A stretch of DNA of 64,000 nt from contig JARDYH010000004.1 in NCBI GenBank assembly GCA_029215795.1, positions 219,411,517-219,475,516 on the forward strand. Direction: 5' to 3'. The stretch is from Anniella stebbinsi. Taxonomy: Eukaryota > Chordata > Lepidosauria > Squamata > Anniellidae. Numbering within the stretch: the stretch's first letter is position 1; each line of letters opens with the position of its first letter. The notes under the pieces are model-generated. The model ran no database searches, was not told the DNA's origin, and was given only the letters and a program-made list of their open reading frames with translations. A program made the position numbers and the translations under genes. Shown here in pieces: positions 42,031-53,182 of the stretch.

Positions 42031-42767
42031 TACCATATTTCATTGAATCTAAGACACCATCGATTGTAAGACGCACCTAAATTTCAGGGCCATCAGCAAA
42101 GAAAAAGCTTTGCGTCAATTCTAAGTTGCACCTTAATTTCAGCACCCCTTCCGCCCCCTCCCCCTCGCCTCCATCGCTGTCACCCATCTTTGCTGCAGCC
42201 GCCGCTGCTCCACGCCGCTGCCAGTGCTTGCTTCAGCCTGGCAAGGCATTGTTACTGGGAACTAGGCCATGATCCAGCCTAGTTCCCAGTAATGATGCCT
42301 TGCCAGGCCGGGGTGAGCGTTGCCAGCAGCGCAGAGCAGCGGCAGTGAGGATGGGCGATAGCGATGGAGGTGAGTGGGGAGGGGGAAGGGTTAGGGCCCC
42401 ACAAGTCCCCCCTCCCCCCTTACCTTGATCATTGTTGCCTCAACCTGGGAAGGCTTCAGTACTGGGAAGTAGGCTGCGATCTCGCGAGATCTCGCGAGAT
42501 CACGACCTACTTCCCAGTACTGAAGCCTTCCCAGGCCGAGGCAGCAGCGATCATGGTAAGTAGGGAGGGGGACTTCTGACTGGCCTTGTGGGGTCTCTAG
42601 GGACTGGTTAGGGCGAGTCGCGGGGAGGGCATGCAGAGCCCTAGTGCCTTCTGCAAAATGTGGGAGAAACCAGCGATTGTAAGTCACCATTGATTCTAAG
42701 ATGCACCTCATTTTTACAGATGTAAACATGGGGGGAAAGTGCGTCTTAGAATCGATGAAATATGGTA
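42031..42767. mobile_element. 737-bp DNA transposon family J with two internal hairpins
   Basis: Inverted termini: ACCATATTTCATTGAATC then TAAGAC at the left, and GTCTTAGAATCGATGAAAT then ATGGT at the right; inner CGATTGTAAG echoes them. Interior is GC-rich and holds two large palindromes, about 42165-42370 (arms with CTAGTTCCCAGTAA and TTACTGGGAACTAG) and about 42400-42570 (arms with CTTCAGTACTGGGAAGTAGG and complement). The second is centred on a perfect 24-bp palindrome with repeated TCTCGCGAGA at 42478-42501. Non-coding. TTACC/GGTAA at the edges; superfamily not certain. Confidence 0.8.
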
Positions 42768-43525
42768 ACCCACAAAATCGATGGCTGGTTTGGAGGAGGC
42801 CATGAAATTATTCTGCATTAAAGCCAGGTTCTCCCCCCCCCCCCCCAATTTCCCATTGGAACAGTTCTGATCGAATGTGGCACAATCAAGGTTTCTTAGT
42901 GTGAAAATGTACAGTTCCATAATGCAACTGACAGAAAGCCACTCACAGACCTTTTCAAGGGTTTTCAGGAGTTATTACTTGAGATTAACTCTGGCGTGAG
43001 CAAAAAGGTTTCAAGTCTTGCTTATGCTTCGCCCGTGGCTCTAAATTAGCAACTTAGCTCTTAAATGATCAGCAATTGAGTCATAGGTGTTAATGAGAGA
43101 AGCTTAGCCAGAAGGGGTGAAGCTAAGGGGAGGGTAACCCAAGCAAGTGTGAAGCTCCCCAAAAGCCACACTGAAAGATGGGGGGGCGGGGGGATACCAC
43201 TCCATGATTTCTTAAGTCAAATTGCATTTTAATCAAGGGTTCCCAGCCAAGATGAAGAAGTCAAACTGTGACTTCTCCAGCTGTAAAAAGTGGAAGTCTG
43301 GTTTCACATTTGCATGATTTTGAAGGTCAAATGCCTGCAATCCAAGTCTTACTGATCCATATGGACTAGAAATGCCACAATATGCAATCATCATGAAGGC
43401 AGATTGTCTCCTGTAAATCTGTCCTTTCTGTAACACACTCAAAAAGTACCGTATTGGATGGATTATAAGGAAACACAGGCAATATGGCCTGAAGCTCCTC
43501 TGGTTTATGAAAGGGTGCATTTGAG

Positions 43526-43566
<41 letters not shown>

Positions 43567-44228
43567 CAGAGAGAAGCAGAGGTGAAAGATCAGACTGGAT
43601 TAACAATTGAAATGTGTTATAGACCAGGACCTCATCCAAAGTTGGGTTGTTGCTGTAATGGAGCTATTTAGCATTAGGCCTTCATGCAGAATTTATACTG
43701 CTCCATGGTTCCATATAAATCTTTGCAACTGAGCCCGTGGTAACTCACTATTTGGGAGTGGGCTGGGAGGTGTATTGTGAGTGTTCAGGAGGGTTGTTAC
43801 ATAATGACATAATGACTTCTCATGAAGTCCTAAGGTAGAAATATGCTCTAGTGGAAGAATGGGCAGAAAGTAAATCTCCAGATGTCTTGGACTTCAACTA
43901 TTAGCATTCCTGACCATTGGCCATGCTGACTGGAGCTGATATAAGTTCCTCCTTACTTATTTCCATAGGCATCACTGCAATAATTTGGAATCCTGCAACT
44001 GATTTTTAACTTTGCGATCCCCCCCCCCCACTTCTCTCATGATGGCACATGGAGTTGAAAAGAGACATATGGAGACAGGCATTCAAAGCCTAACAAACAT
44101 TTAAGCATGGTTTTAAAATGAATGCTAATCAAAGTTGGAAAGATTTGGGTTTTTTCCCCCTCCTTGCAACTAACTCTTTGAGAAGCCAAAGTATCTTAGT
44201 AAAGGTAGATGCAATCATAATCAAATGT
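42768..44228. other. Mostly unannotated, with family N and microsatellite
   Basis: C run 42834-42846. A minus-strand frame of 95 codons at 43233-43520 has no recognised family. Family N fragment at 43875-43945. C run near 44020. No gene supported. Confidence 0.4.
43524..43575 (+). repeat. (TG)n(GA)n microsatellite
   Basis: TG run 43524-43552, then imperfect GA repeats. Confidence 0.9.
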
Positions 44229-44402
44229 ATAATAACAATAATAATTATTATTATTTTCATTTCTTAACTGCCTCTCTCTCTGGATCAAGGCGGGGAACAA
44301 CACTGAATACAAAATAGTATAAAATACATAAAAATGATTAAAAACATATAAAACTAATACATTATTAAAATAACAATCAAACATCATAAAGTTCAACTAC
44401 GT
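44229..44402 (-). mobile_element. L2 LINE 3' tail, antisense
   Basis: AATAACAATAATAATTATTA, CTGCCTCTCTCTCTGGATC, AAGGCGGGGAACAACAC and an A-rich UTR: the antisense of the GCCTCGATCC tails seen at 24840 and 53110. Confidence 0.75.
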
Positions 44403-45707
44403 AGGCTTGCTGGAAGAGATCCCCTTCCCTAGAACAGCTGCCCCCACCACCTGCGGGACTTACCTTAGCCGTGTTAGAGCTGTATTAGAGCTGCCATTTT
44501 ACACAAAGATGAGGGCTCTGTAGCTTTCCTTGATCTATAGTCATAAACTATGGTGGCCACAAAAAGCCATTTGCGACCGTAGATCTCGGCTAGTGCCTGG
44601 GAAGCCACAATGGCTGAGCTGCTTCAGGGGTCCCCAAGACTTGCTTCGGAATCCAAATCCAAAGCAGGCCGGGCCAGTCTTGCAGCGCCTCGAGTCGAAT
44701 CGGATCCGATTCGGAGCTCACGAATCAGCCTTCGAGGTGAGTCAGAGGGGCTGTGCACAGCCCTAAACTTAAGTAGTCTTAAAGGCTGGGCCAAAAATTC
44801 CAGATTACCCTTTTTAGCCACTGCCAGTTTCATAGTGGTGGCAAAAGTGGCAACAGCTGTGGAACACTTCCTGGTGGCCACTGGTTGGCTAGCACAATTT
44901 TCTATTTCCCATAATCCCCCTGGTGACAACATCCTGCAGTGTTGTTCCCACATGAATAATGGGAAATAAAAATCAAGTGGTGGCCATTGGGAAGGTCTTC
45001 CCGTTTGCCCTCCAGTTGTCAAAATGCCCTCCCATTTTCACAGGCCCATGGATAGGGCAACGACAACCGAGGGAGTGTATTTCAAGGTCAGCCCTAGATT
45101 CAGGATATATTTTTCTCCCCCCTTCCCCTGCCCAAATTGCTATTTTCAACCCCCAAATCAGAACGACAGCATATTTAGCACAGGCATCGCACAGAGTAAC
45201 ACGTCCGGGTGTGCATTCCTTGTAGTGTTCAAAATGCAAAATCGGAATAATTCCCCCCTTTGTGATACGGAGAAAAAGAAGCCAGAAGTAATAATACTGG
45301 ATAACCAGAGAGATCTTGTGTGCGTGCATGCATGAAAGTGCTGAATATTACCTGAAAGAAAGGGAAGCAAGAGCCGAACAGACCTTTACAACAGAATGGG
45401 CATCTGCCAAGACAAAAATACCCAGTGAGCTTCTGGCGTTGGCACAGTGACAGCATAAGCAAGCTGTCTTTGCAAACGATTTTTGCAATTGATCCGTTGC
45501 AAAAGACTGAAGCTTGAATCATGTACAGGCTTCAGGGCCCCCCAGGGTGTCACATTTCAGAAACAGCCACCTAAACATTCGCCACATAGATGCGTGAATG
45601 AGCTAAGGAGGAATCCTTTCAAAGCTTTTTTAAAAAAAAAACAATTTGGTGCGCAAATGTCTTGGAACAGACTTACGGATCGTCTCTTCCTCCCCCTGTT
45701 TCAGCCT

Positions 45708-45749
<42 letters not shown>

Positions 45750-46053
45750 CCTGTTCAGCCGCCTGGCATTTCCTAACCCACAAGCTGCTGTTTGCCTTCC
45801 CAAAGAAGCTCTGATGGGTGGAGGGCCAAGAAAAATTAGCCCAAATGATGAAGTCAATCTTGACAGAAAATATGCTTTTTAGCAGAGACCGCATGTTGCC
45901 AACAGGCAATTAAGAGAAAATTCGTTGGATGTAAATCCTGCAAAATGAAAAACCGCGTACCTGATTCTCGCCAGGACACCTGAATTAGCCACCATGTTCT
46001 GTGCTGTGGCGTAAGCACAGTACACAAGTTCTAAATGAGAGAAGAGGGGGCTA
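44403..46053. other. No recognisable gene
   Basis: Several frames of 90-130 codons overlap on both strands (44610-45022) in GC-richer sequence without family motifs. The CT microsatellite is listed separately. Confidence 0.4.
45711..45746 (+). repeat. (CT)n microsatellite
   Basis: Eighteen uninterrupted CT units. Confidence 0.95.
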
Positions 46054-46217
46054 CAGTGGAGACTGGAGGCCCCAATGTGAGCGGGGCAATGAATCCGCTC
46101 CGGGTTTCAGTCAGAACCAGTCAGAACTCTAAAGGAGCTCTCCAAGGGGTGGAAGCTTTAGAGTTCTGGCTGGTTCTGACTGAAACCCAGAATGCATTCA
46201 CCACTCTAGTGCACTGG
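46054..46217. mobile_element. Palindromic MITE family I
   Basis: CAGTGGAGACTGGAGGCCCC, GGGTTTCAGTCAGAACCAG, TTCTGACTGAAACCCAG; right end GCACTGGAACC diverged. Confidence 0.7.
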
Positions 46218-46286
46218 AACCCTACTACTAATATTACCTTTGGTACTAATGTTTAATGTTTATGTCGTAACAATGTGTGTATTAAA

Positions 46287-46390
46287 GTCTAAGAACATAA
46301 GAAGAGCCATGCTGGAATAGACCAAGGGTCCATCTAATCCAGCACTCTGTTTGCACAGTGGTCAACCAGCTGTCGACCAGGCTAAACAAA
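46287..46390 (-). mobile_element. LINE 3' end (CR1/L2-type), antisense
   Basis: AAGAACATAAGAAGAGCCAT, CAAGGGTCCATCTAATCC, GTCAACCAGCTGTCGACC. Only the terminal ~100 bp. Confidence 0.8.
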
Positions 46391-46705
46391 AACTGGGCAA
46401 TCATTCCCAAGTGGTGTGCGCGCCACGAGAGAATGGACACAGTGTTGCAAGTAAAAAAATGTGGCGATAATTATAAGATCCTGAAAGCTCAAAGTACACA
46501 GAGGGGCCCTGCTTCTTCCCAATCACCTTCCATTGGGTACAGATAAAATTCCTGCTGTGTCTCTCACTGGATGCAGTGGGATTGGAGCAGTTCATCCCTC
46601 CCAATGCAGAGATGCAGCGGAATTCCCAGCTGCGCCCACGATGGTGGCTCATACATTAATGCAACAAATGGATTCCTCTGAGGGCAGGTAGCTCTTTCTC
46701 TTAAG
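46391..46705. other. No recognisable gene or repeat
   Basis: Unique-looking sequence. Confidence 0.4.
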
Positions 46706-46713
46706 CACTTAAA

Positions 46714-47029
46714 TAGGGTGACCATATGAAAAGGAGGAGAGGGCTCCTGTTTCTTTGATGAGTAGAAAAGGGAATTTCAGCCAGTGTCATTTGTATGCAG
46801 GCAGCACCTGGTGAAATTCCCTCTTCATCACAGCAGTTAAAGCTGCAGTAGCCCTGCCCTCTGTTGTATCTGGTCACTCTAGTATAGCTCCTGCAGCTTT
46901 AACTGTTGTGATGAAGAGGGAATGTCACCAGGTGCCGCCTGCATACAAATGACACCTGCTGAAATTCCCTTTTCTATACAACTATTAAAGATACAGGAGC
47001 CCTGTCCCCCTTTTCATACGGTCACCCTA
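46714..47029 (+). mobile_element. hAT palindromic MITE family A, complete reference copy
   Basis: 316 bp, TAGGGTGACCATATG to CATACGGTCACCCTA, with perfect 8-bp duplication CACTTAAA (46706-46713, 47030-47037). The first ~168 bp (to about 46881) form a self-contained palindrome with termini at both ends (ending TATCTGGTCACTCTA). The second half lacks its own left terminus. Loop motifs are TTGTATGCAGGCAG and complement. Confidence 0.93.
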
Positions 47030-48415
47030 CACTTAAATAAGTAGGTGTGGATTTTAATTCAGAAAAAAAAATGTACTCCGCTTACTTGAAGTTTGGGACA
47101 GGACCATTGGTGCCCCGCTCAGTAGATCCTAGGAATGGATGAACCTGTCCATTTGATTCCTCTCCTTTCCATTTCCAATTTTCCAAGGAATTAGTTTGGT
47201 TTGTCCCAAACCTTGAGAAATCTTCTAGTCTTACATTTGGCTCATCCTGAACAGAGATTTTTTTTAAAAAAAGTTCACATGCATTTTTGTATGCAATTTT
47301 GCCTAATACACACATGTTTTTGGAAGCATTTTTTTCTAAACATTCCCCCCCCCCATTATATTTGTGTGTGCACAAAACTTCTCTAATATATGCCATTTCT
47401 GTATGCATTATTGAATTGGAGAACTCCATTACAAAAATCAGATTATGCACATTAAAATGAGAACTGAACATAGGCGTGCTCAGCACATTGCATTAGGGTC
47501 TGCACCCAGGGAATTTTATTTATTTATTTATTCATTTATTTTTAAAGGTGAACATTTATTGAATTCTCAATGATAAAGAACATTATTTTTATTCATTTAT
47601 TTATTAAGCACTGTAAAGACTGATGCCCTACTCCACTTTCAGCTTGCTTGACCACGGGAGGCCATTTTAGGGAATGGGGGGGTATGAGGAGATGATCCTC
47701 AAGCCCCAACATTGATGGGGCTTTGTCGTGAGACTGGCCAGAAGAGAGTCTCACGAGGTGATATTAGCCTTCAAGGGCCCTCCTCTTGGCCTCTTTGCAA
47801 TGTGGCTCCCAGCAAAGCAATTCCTTTTTGCTCCTGTTTCTGGGAGCAATGGTGTGCTGGCAGAGGCGGTGGCATCACAGCAGCTGGAGGGCTGTTTCTG
47901 TTGCGTCTGGATCCTCCTCTGGATCCCTACTCAATGACTTCCTCAATTCAGTACCTATTGCCTGAGACATTAGGGTGTGTGCCTGGGCACACCCGGCACA
48001 CCCCTTGCGCACACCTATGGAACAGAACAAATCTCTCTTCCCATTCCTAGTTCTTCCTGGCATCCTCTAGCTGCCGCTGTACTCGGGGGTAAGAACTTGG
48101 AGGTACGGCCACGCTGTTTTTCCTTCAGTGCCTCAGAGTGCCTGGTGTAGCAATGCTATATTAGGCACTCTGGGACATGGTGGAAAATTTAATATGGCAG
48201 GCAGCTTCCCAGGTCTTGCAACTGGTCTCCGGCAATCCCATAGTTGGGGGAATGGGCAGGCAGGAGGGCTGAACAAGTGTTAGCATCAGCACCAGGGGTT
48301 TTTGCAGAGATGGACAGAGAGGAGTGGCTGGACATATTTGTTGTGAATGGTAAGGATGAGGAAAGTGAGTGAGAATCAGGTTGTAGGGCACTGCCAGGTG
48401 AAGTGATGCCAGGAG
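47030..48415. other. Unannotated, with AT-rich repeat and TTTA tract
   Basis: 47255-47465 is family M-like (TTCACATGCATTTTTGTATG, GTATGCATTATTGAATTGG). TTTA repeats at 47516-47543. 47640-48415 unique-looking; frames without motifs. Confidence 0.4.
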
Positions 48416-48727
48416 TAGGAATGTACGAATATTTTGTTTCTGTTTGCAAATTATGTGAACGTGTCCTGTTCACAATCCCAAATGAGGCCTGCCTGGTACC
48501 AGCATTGTTATCTTTTCGGCTCCAGATCAAAACTTTTTTTTTATCCCAGGCATTTTAACAGCTTAAGTTGAGGTTTTTAACTGAATTTGTGGCCCGGCTT
48601 AAAGTTTCAAATTGTTTTAAATGTTAGCTGTTTTTATGTTTTATGGTTTTAAATTTTGTATATTGACTTTTAATGTTCAATCTTTTAATTTTTGTAAACT
48701 GCCCAGAGAGCTTTGGCTATGGGGCAG

Positions 48728-48764
<37 letters not shown>

Positions 48765-49091
48765 ACATGAGCAGCAGCATTTTTTCCCAAGAAATATTCC
48801 CAAATTCCCAAATTTGTGATCATGTTCGAAAATGTTTTTTTTAACAATGCACGCTCTGAAATGCATAAAAAAACCATTTACTTGATATAGTCAATGAGAG
48901 AAAAGTGAGCAGTTTTGAAAAATATACACAGAAACCCACTGTAACCAATGGGAGAAAATACACATGAGTGTTTCAACAGAAATACCTTAAAGAGCTTGCA
49001 ATCTGATACGGACACAAATTGGAATGAGCTTTGAGCTAGAAAAGGCAGAACCTCAACAAGCTCTGTGTTTTTGCTGATTCGTACATCCCTA
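48416..49091. mobile_element. MITE family M with a nested L2 tail
   Basis: Starts TAGGAATGTACGAAT and ends GATTCGTACATCCCTA, clear inverted termini. The interior is AT-rich (AATGTTTTTTTTAACAATGC, CCCAAATTCCCAAATTTGTG). The L2 3' tail at 48531-48763 interrupts it. Confidence 0.65.
48531..48763 (+). mobile_element. L2 LINE 3' tail, nested
   Basis: AACTTTTTTTTTATCCCAGG, AACTGCCCAGAGAGCTTTGG, CTATGGGGCAGTATAT and (TAA)n to 48763. Plus strand. Confidence 0.85.
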
Positions 49092-50929
49092 GCTGTGGGG
49101 TCTAATCCCAATGTTACCTCTGCTGTGTGACAGCCATGGCAAGGTGATTCATTAACACACCACAAGTCACATGGAAATCTGGACACTGGTCCTAGTCCTG
49201 GCTCCTCCCAGGATAGGCCTCCTTCCCCACCTGCTATGTGGCACTCAAGGAGATGGAGGACAGCCCTGTGGAGAGAAGACCTGCTTTGCCTCCTGCTTTA
49301 ACAGGAGATTTACAGAGCTATGGACGGTGTCCAGATTGTGAGGTGGCTACCCTACACTTCAGTAGCCCCTCCCATGTGACTTTGAGCTGCCAATATTACC
49401 TCAGTGGCCTGGGAAGAAGCCCCACCGCAGCAGCTCCCGTGCCGCTGAGGTAATCTCTGAATTAGACCTCACATTCCAATGCCAGCGGTTCTCCCTGTGG
49501 TACATACCCAGGAGAGACGGCTTAGTCCCCACACTGCCTTTTAGTCTTTCTGATCCATGACCATTACTGTCAAAAGCAATGATTTCAGGCCCCTGTTGGT
49601 TGGTGTATGCTTTCAAGGACATGTGGCTAAAACCCTGCACTCTAAACAAGTGGCTGGCTTTATTCCCTTGTCACCATCACCTAATGTGACATTTGCACTC
49701 GGCCCATAAGCCGAGGAACTCACCTGGCACAGGGTGGCCCAATTACCGCTAAAGACCTTGTCTCTTTGATCCCCAGCCTTCGCCCGTTTCCCACACAGCT
49801 TCCATTTCAGAATATTACATCAGAATCAATCACTTGTCCAAAGGGAACGTCGTGTTGAGATTTCCTGTTGGGGAAGAGGGAGTTTCTCTGCAGGCAGCTT
49901 GTCAGGCTTTGTCTGAAGGACTGGAACTGACGACGAGCCAGTCTCTATCGGCCGTCAATTACTTCGAGCTAAAATGGCAACCTACTTTCATGAGGAGGGC
50001 AGCCCTGGGCACCTACGAAGCTGCCTCAGCCGCCTCCGCAGGATTCAAGCCGAAAGCAGCCTGAGCCAATCCCCGTCCACCTGGGGGATTGTTCTCGGAA
50101 CCTCTGCCTCAGTAAAGGCTCATGGGATTGCGAACGGGAATGAAGACAGGCAACGATTCACTCCGCTTCACTCAGAAAGACAGAAGCACTCGCCTTAAAA
50201 GCAACTTCCCGTTTTTTAAAAACAACAACAGCAGGAGAAGCTAAATAAATAAATAAACAAACAAACAAACAAACCCAAAGGCTGTGTTTTACCTGTCTCG
50301 TTTTACAGGCAGTTCTATTCAGAACAAAAAGAAACCTGTTCTGAATTGCCACTTCCCCTCTCCACGGCTCCCTCCTATAGTTTAGCTCATGGCTGGAAAA
50401 TGTGCTGTTGTTCGGTCCACTTTTGGAACATTAGTCATGCTGCAATCAACGATGATTTGCGGCCACCATAAAACTGCCTTCACTGTGCGCAAAGGGTAAC
50501 CTTACAGGAAAAGGTGTAATCTGCATTAACAATAAACAGCTGCACCACAAGCCCTGGACATTCTGAGACAGAGCTACCTACGAGTATGAAAGATTGAAGA
50601 CATCTCTGTGAAGTGAGATCTAGCTCGTCACAAGTCAAATGCTACTTTGACCCTAGGATGCCTTTCTTTCTAGCAGCAGCAACCTCGGCAATTGCTGTGG
50701 TCATGTGTATCGCCCCCAACCTGGAAGCACCTTCAGAAAAATGGTGTCTCCACCTGAACTGCTGTGGGGCCAGTAGTTGCCCTGCACACTCTCAAGCTTG
50801 AAGGGCCATGCCTCTCTTGAACTGTTCCTTTGGTCAAGATGGGTGTCAGGCCTCTGTGGGGCAGGCGCTAGACTGTCAGGTTATGTGGCACGGGAAACAG
50901 GCCACCCATCCATGTGGTCCAGAAATAGG
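49092..50929. other. No recognisable gene or repeat
   Basis: About 1.8 kb with mixed composition. CAAA/AAAT repeats at 50244-50272. Frames under 85 codons without motifs. Longest repeat-poor stretch of the window. Confidence 0.4.
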
Positions 50930-51180
50930 TAGGGATGGGCCAACGAGCGATGTTTGAGGTCGCTGGGATTCTCCCAGCATCATCTCGCCAGTCGTCTCAT
51001 ACCTGATTCCCATTTGCATTTGCGATCGCTATTTGCTTTGCGTGAAAGTGAAACTTGCGCAAATCGAGCAGCAACTGAATGGGAGATTTGCGCAAACCTC
51101 CCCAAATTTGCACAAATTTCCTTCATAGACTTAAGCAAGGCTGACTCAGTCTACTGCTGAAATTTGTGCACATTAGGAAA
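50930..51180. repeat. Family M-like element, right boundary unknown
   Basis: Starts TAGGGATGGGCCAACGAGCG and has recurring TTTGCGCAAA, CCCAAATTTGCACAAATTTC phrases like the interior of 33922-34414. Confidence 0.45.
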
Positions 51181-51555
51181 CTTGAATGGATTGAACTGGG
51201 AATTGAGAATGAGACCAACGTGAGAATGTGTTAGACAGTTTGTGAATGTGTTTGGCGGACGTGTGCTTGCACTTATGTTCGGAGCTTTGAACACGGCGTA
51301 CTTGAAAAAAGGGAATTCATGTTCAACCCAACTGCATTATCCAAAACAGGCATAATTCATGTTCTGGAGCAGCAAACAAGGACAAAAGGGTTCAGAGGCA
51401 GGTCAAAGGCATCCAGAGGTCAAGATCCATGGCACCAGTCAGGAAGGAGGAGCAGCAGAACAAAACGAAGTCACCTAGGACAGGGTGGCTCTCCATACGT
51501 TGTTGGGGTCCAACTCCCATCAGGCCCATCCAACATGGCTAATGCTCAGGGATAA
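51181..51555. other. Unannotated, with half family N element
   Basis: 51485-51553 carries TTGGGGTCCAACTCCCATC and CCAACATGGCTAATGC of family N. Confidence 0.4.
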
Positions 51556-51730
51556 GAACATAAGAAGAGCCATGCTGTATCAGACTGAGGGTCCAACTAG
51601 TCCAGCACTCTGTTCACACAGTGGCCGACCAGCTGTCGACTAGGCAGCCACAAGCAGGATACGGTGCAACAGCACCCTCCCACCCATGTTCCCCAGCAAC
51701 TGGTGCACGCAGGCTTACTGAGGGGAGCTG
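51556..51730 (-). mobile_element. LINE 3' end (CR1/L2-type), antisense
   Basis: AAGAACATAAGAAGAGCCAT, GGGTCCAACTAGTCCAGC, CACCCTCCCACCCATGTTCC, CAACTGGTGCACGCAGG. Confidence 0.85.
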
Positions 51731-52108
51731 TATCCCAACACTGTCTGGAGGGCTACAAGTTCCCAATCTCTAATATAGGAACTATCCATACAAATTGTGT
51801 CTTCCGCACCTGACCCATCAGATGCTGACAGAAGAAGTCACCATTCTTCAGACGTTACCAGGATGGCATGCAAATCCAGACACAGGGAAGGAGCAACTAC
51901 ACATATGTGTAACATATGAACCTGGTATTTCTGCAGCCCAGTTGTGAATAAAGAGAAGCTCACCCCTGACTCTGACATTATTTCAGCTGTAACAGGTTTC
52001 CTACTCATATTGCTGAACTGTGGGAAGTAGCTACATCAGGGGACTCTCTGAAATGAACTGCGTTGCTGTCCCCAAGACTAGCCAGACCCTGAAATTCATC
52101 CTGTGTTT
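51731..52108. other. No recognisable gene or repeat
   Basis: Unique-looking sequence. Confidence 0.4.
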
Positions 52109-52492
52109 GTTATGTTTAGCCTGGAGAAGAGAAGACTGAGGGGAGAGACATGATAGCACTCTTCAAATACTTGAAAGGTTGTCATACACAGGAGGGGCAG
52201 GATTTCTTCTCGATCATCCCAGAATGCAGGACACAGAATAATAGGTTCAAGTTACAGGAAGCCAGATTCCGGCTGGACATCAGGAAAAACTTTGTGACTG
52301 TTAGAACAATACGACAATGGAACCAATGACTTAAGGAGGTTGTGGGCTCTCCCACACTAGAGGCATTCAAGATGCGGCTGGACAGCCATCTTTCTGGTAT
52401 GCTTTAAGGTGGATTGCTGCATTGAGCAGGGGGTTAGTCTCAATGGCCTGATAGGCCCCTTCCAACTCTACTATTCTATGATTCTATGTTCT
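52109..52492 (+). mobile_element. CR1 LINE 3' end
   Basis: CCTGGAGAAGAGAAGACTGA, CTCTTCAAATACTTGAAAGG, GGCTGGACATCAGGAAAAAC, CTAGAGGCATTCAAGATGC, GGCCCCTTCCAACTC and the terminal ATTCTATGATTCTATG repeat identify CR1. The 3' UTR and terminus are intact; coding part absent through 5' truncation. Confidence 0.95.
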
Positions 52493-52902
52493 CATATGCT
52501 TTAAATGCTTCCTAAATTAATAGGGAACTTACCAATAAAAGGATAAGACCTACAGAAGCAAAACTGCACTAAACAGTCAAGAAGAGAATGACTTTGTCAT
52601 CTTGCCTGGTTTGCTGAGAATACCTGTGGGGTGAGAAATTCAAGTTATGGTCTCTTCAGAGGGGGACACAGGTGTTATTTGTGATTAGGGATATCAGAGA
52701 ATCAAATGACTTTGGATTTCCATGAATTTGAGCCATGGATTTCACAGCAGACTAGCGTCTTCTGAATTGTGTGGATTCTGCAGACTAGTGGACCATTTTT
52801 TCTTTCCAAATTTAGTTGTATGAAAGTTACTGTTAAATATGCTAATTTCTAAAAAAAAAAAAATCCCCAAGGTTTTATATATCTCCAATCTCTCTTCAGC
52901 CT
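52493..52902. other. No recognisable gene or repeat
   Basis: A run at 52851-52862. Unique-looking, AT-rich. Confidence 0.4.
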
Positions 52903-52945
52903 CCATAAGAACATAAGAAGAACCATACTGGGTCAGCCACCAGAC
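52903..52945 (-). mobile_element. LINE 3' end stub, antisense
   Basis: CATAAGAACATAAGAAGAACC then CTGGGTCAGCC, here given as ATAAGAACATAAGAAG. Only the last ~40 bp. Confidence 0.7.
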
Positions 52946-52975
52946 CGGTATGGATTCTCAGGCCCCCATTTTATG

Positions 52976-53139
52976 TAAGAGAGTCATGAAGACTGCTCTC
53001 TTCCGGCAGGCCTATCCGGATGAATTTTAAGATGTTTTAATGATGTATTTTCTCTTGTTTTTAATTTTTTTAACTGTTTGTGATTCTTGTATTTTACATT
53101 GTGTTCCCCGCCTCGATCCGAAGGGAGAGGCAGGTTATA

Positions 53140-53181
<42 letters not shown>
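52976..53181 (+). mobile_element. L2 LINE 3' end
   Basis: AGTCATGAAGACTGCTCTC (end of ORF), TTAAGATGTTTTAATGATG, CCGCCTCGATCCGAAGGGAG and (ATA)n at 53139-53181. Same subfamily as 24617. Confidence 0.85.

Positions 53182-53182
<1 letters not shown>

Noticed and set aside
43233..43520. Minus-strand frame of 95 codons with varied composition
   Set aside because: No family motif, no splice context established, and one frame of this length is expected by chance in 64 kb. A protein search would settle it.
44610..45022. Overlapping frames of 119 and 132 codons on opposite strands
   Set aside because: No domain and strongly overlapping; neither has codon or homology support.
46714..47029. Precursor microRNA gene
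   Set aside because: The hairpins are explained by MITE palindromes present in many copies with target duplications; no single conserved miRNA locus is implied.
47082..47486. Minus-strand frame of 134 codons
   Set aside because: Overlaps AT-rich family M-like repeat text; no recognisable domain.
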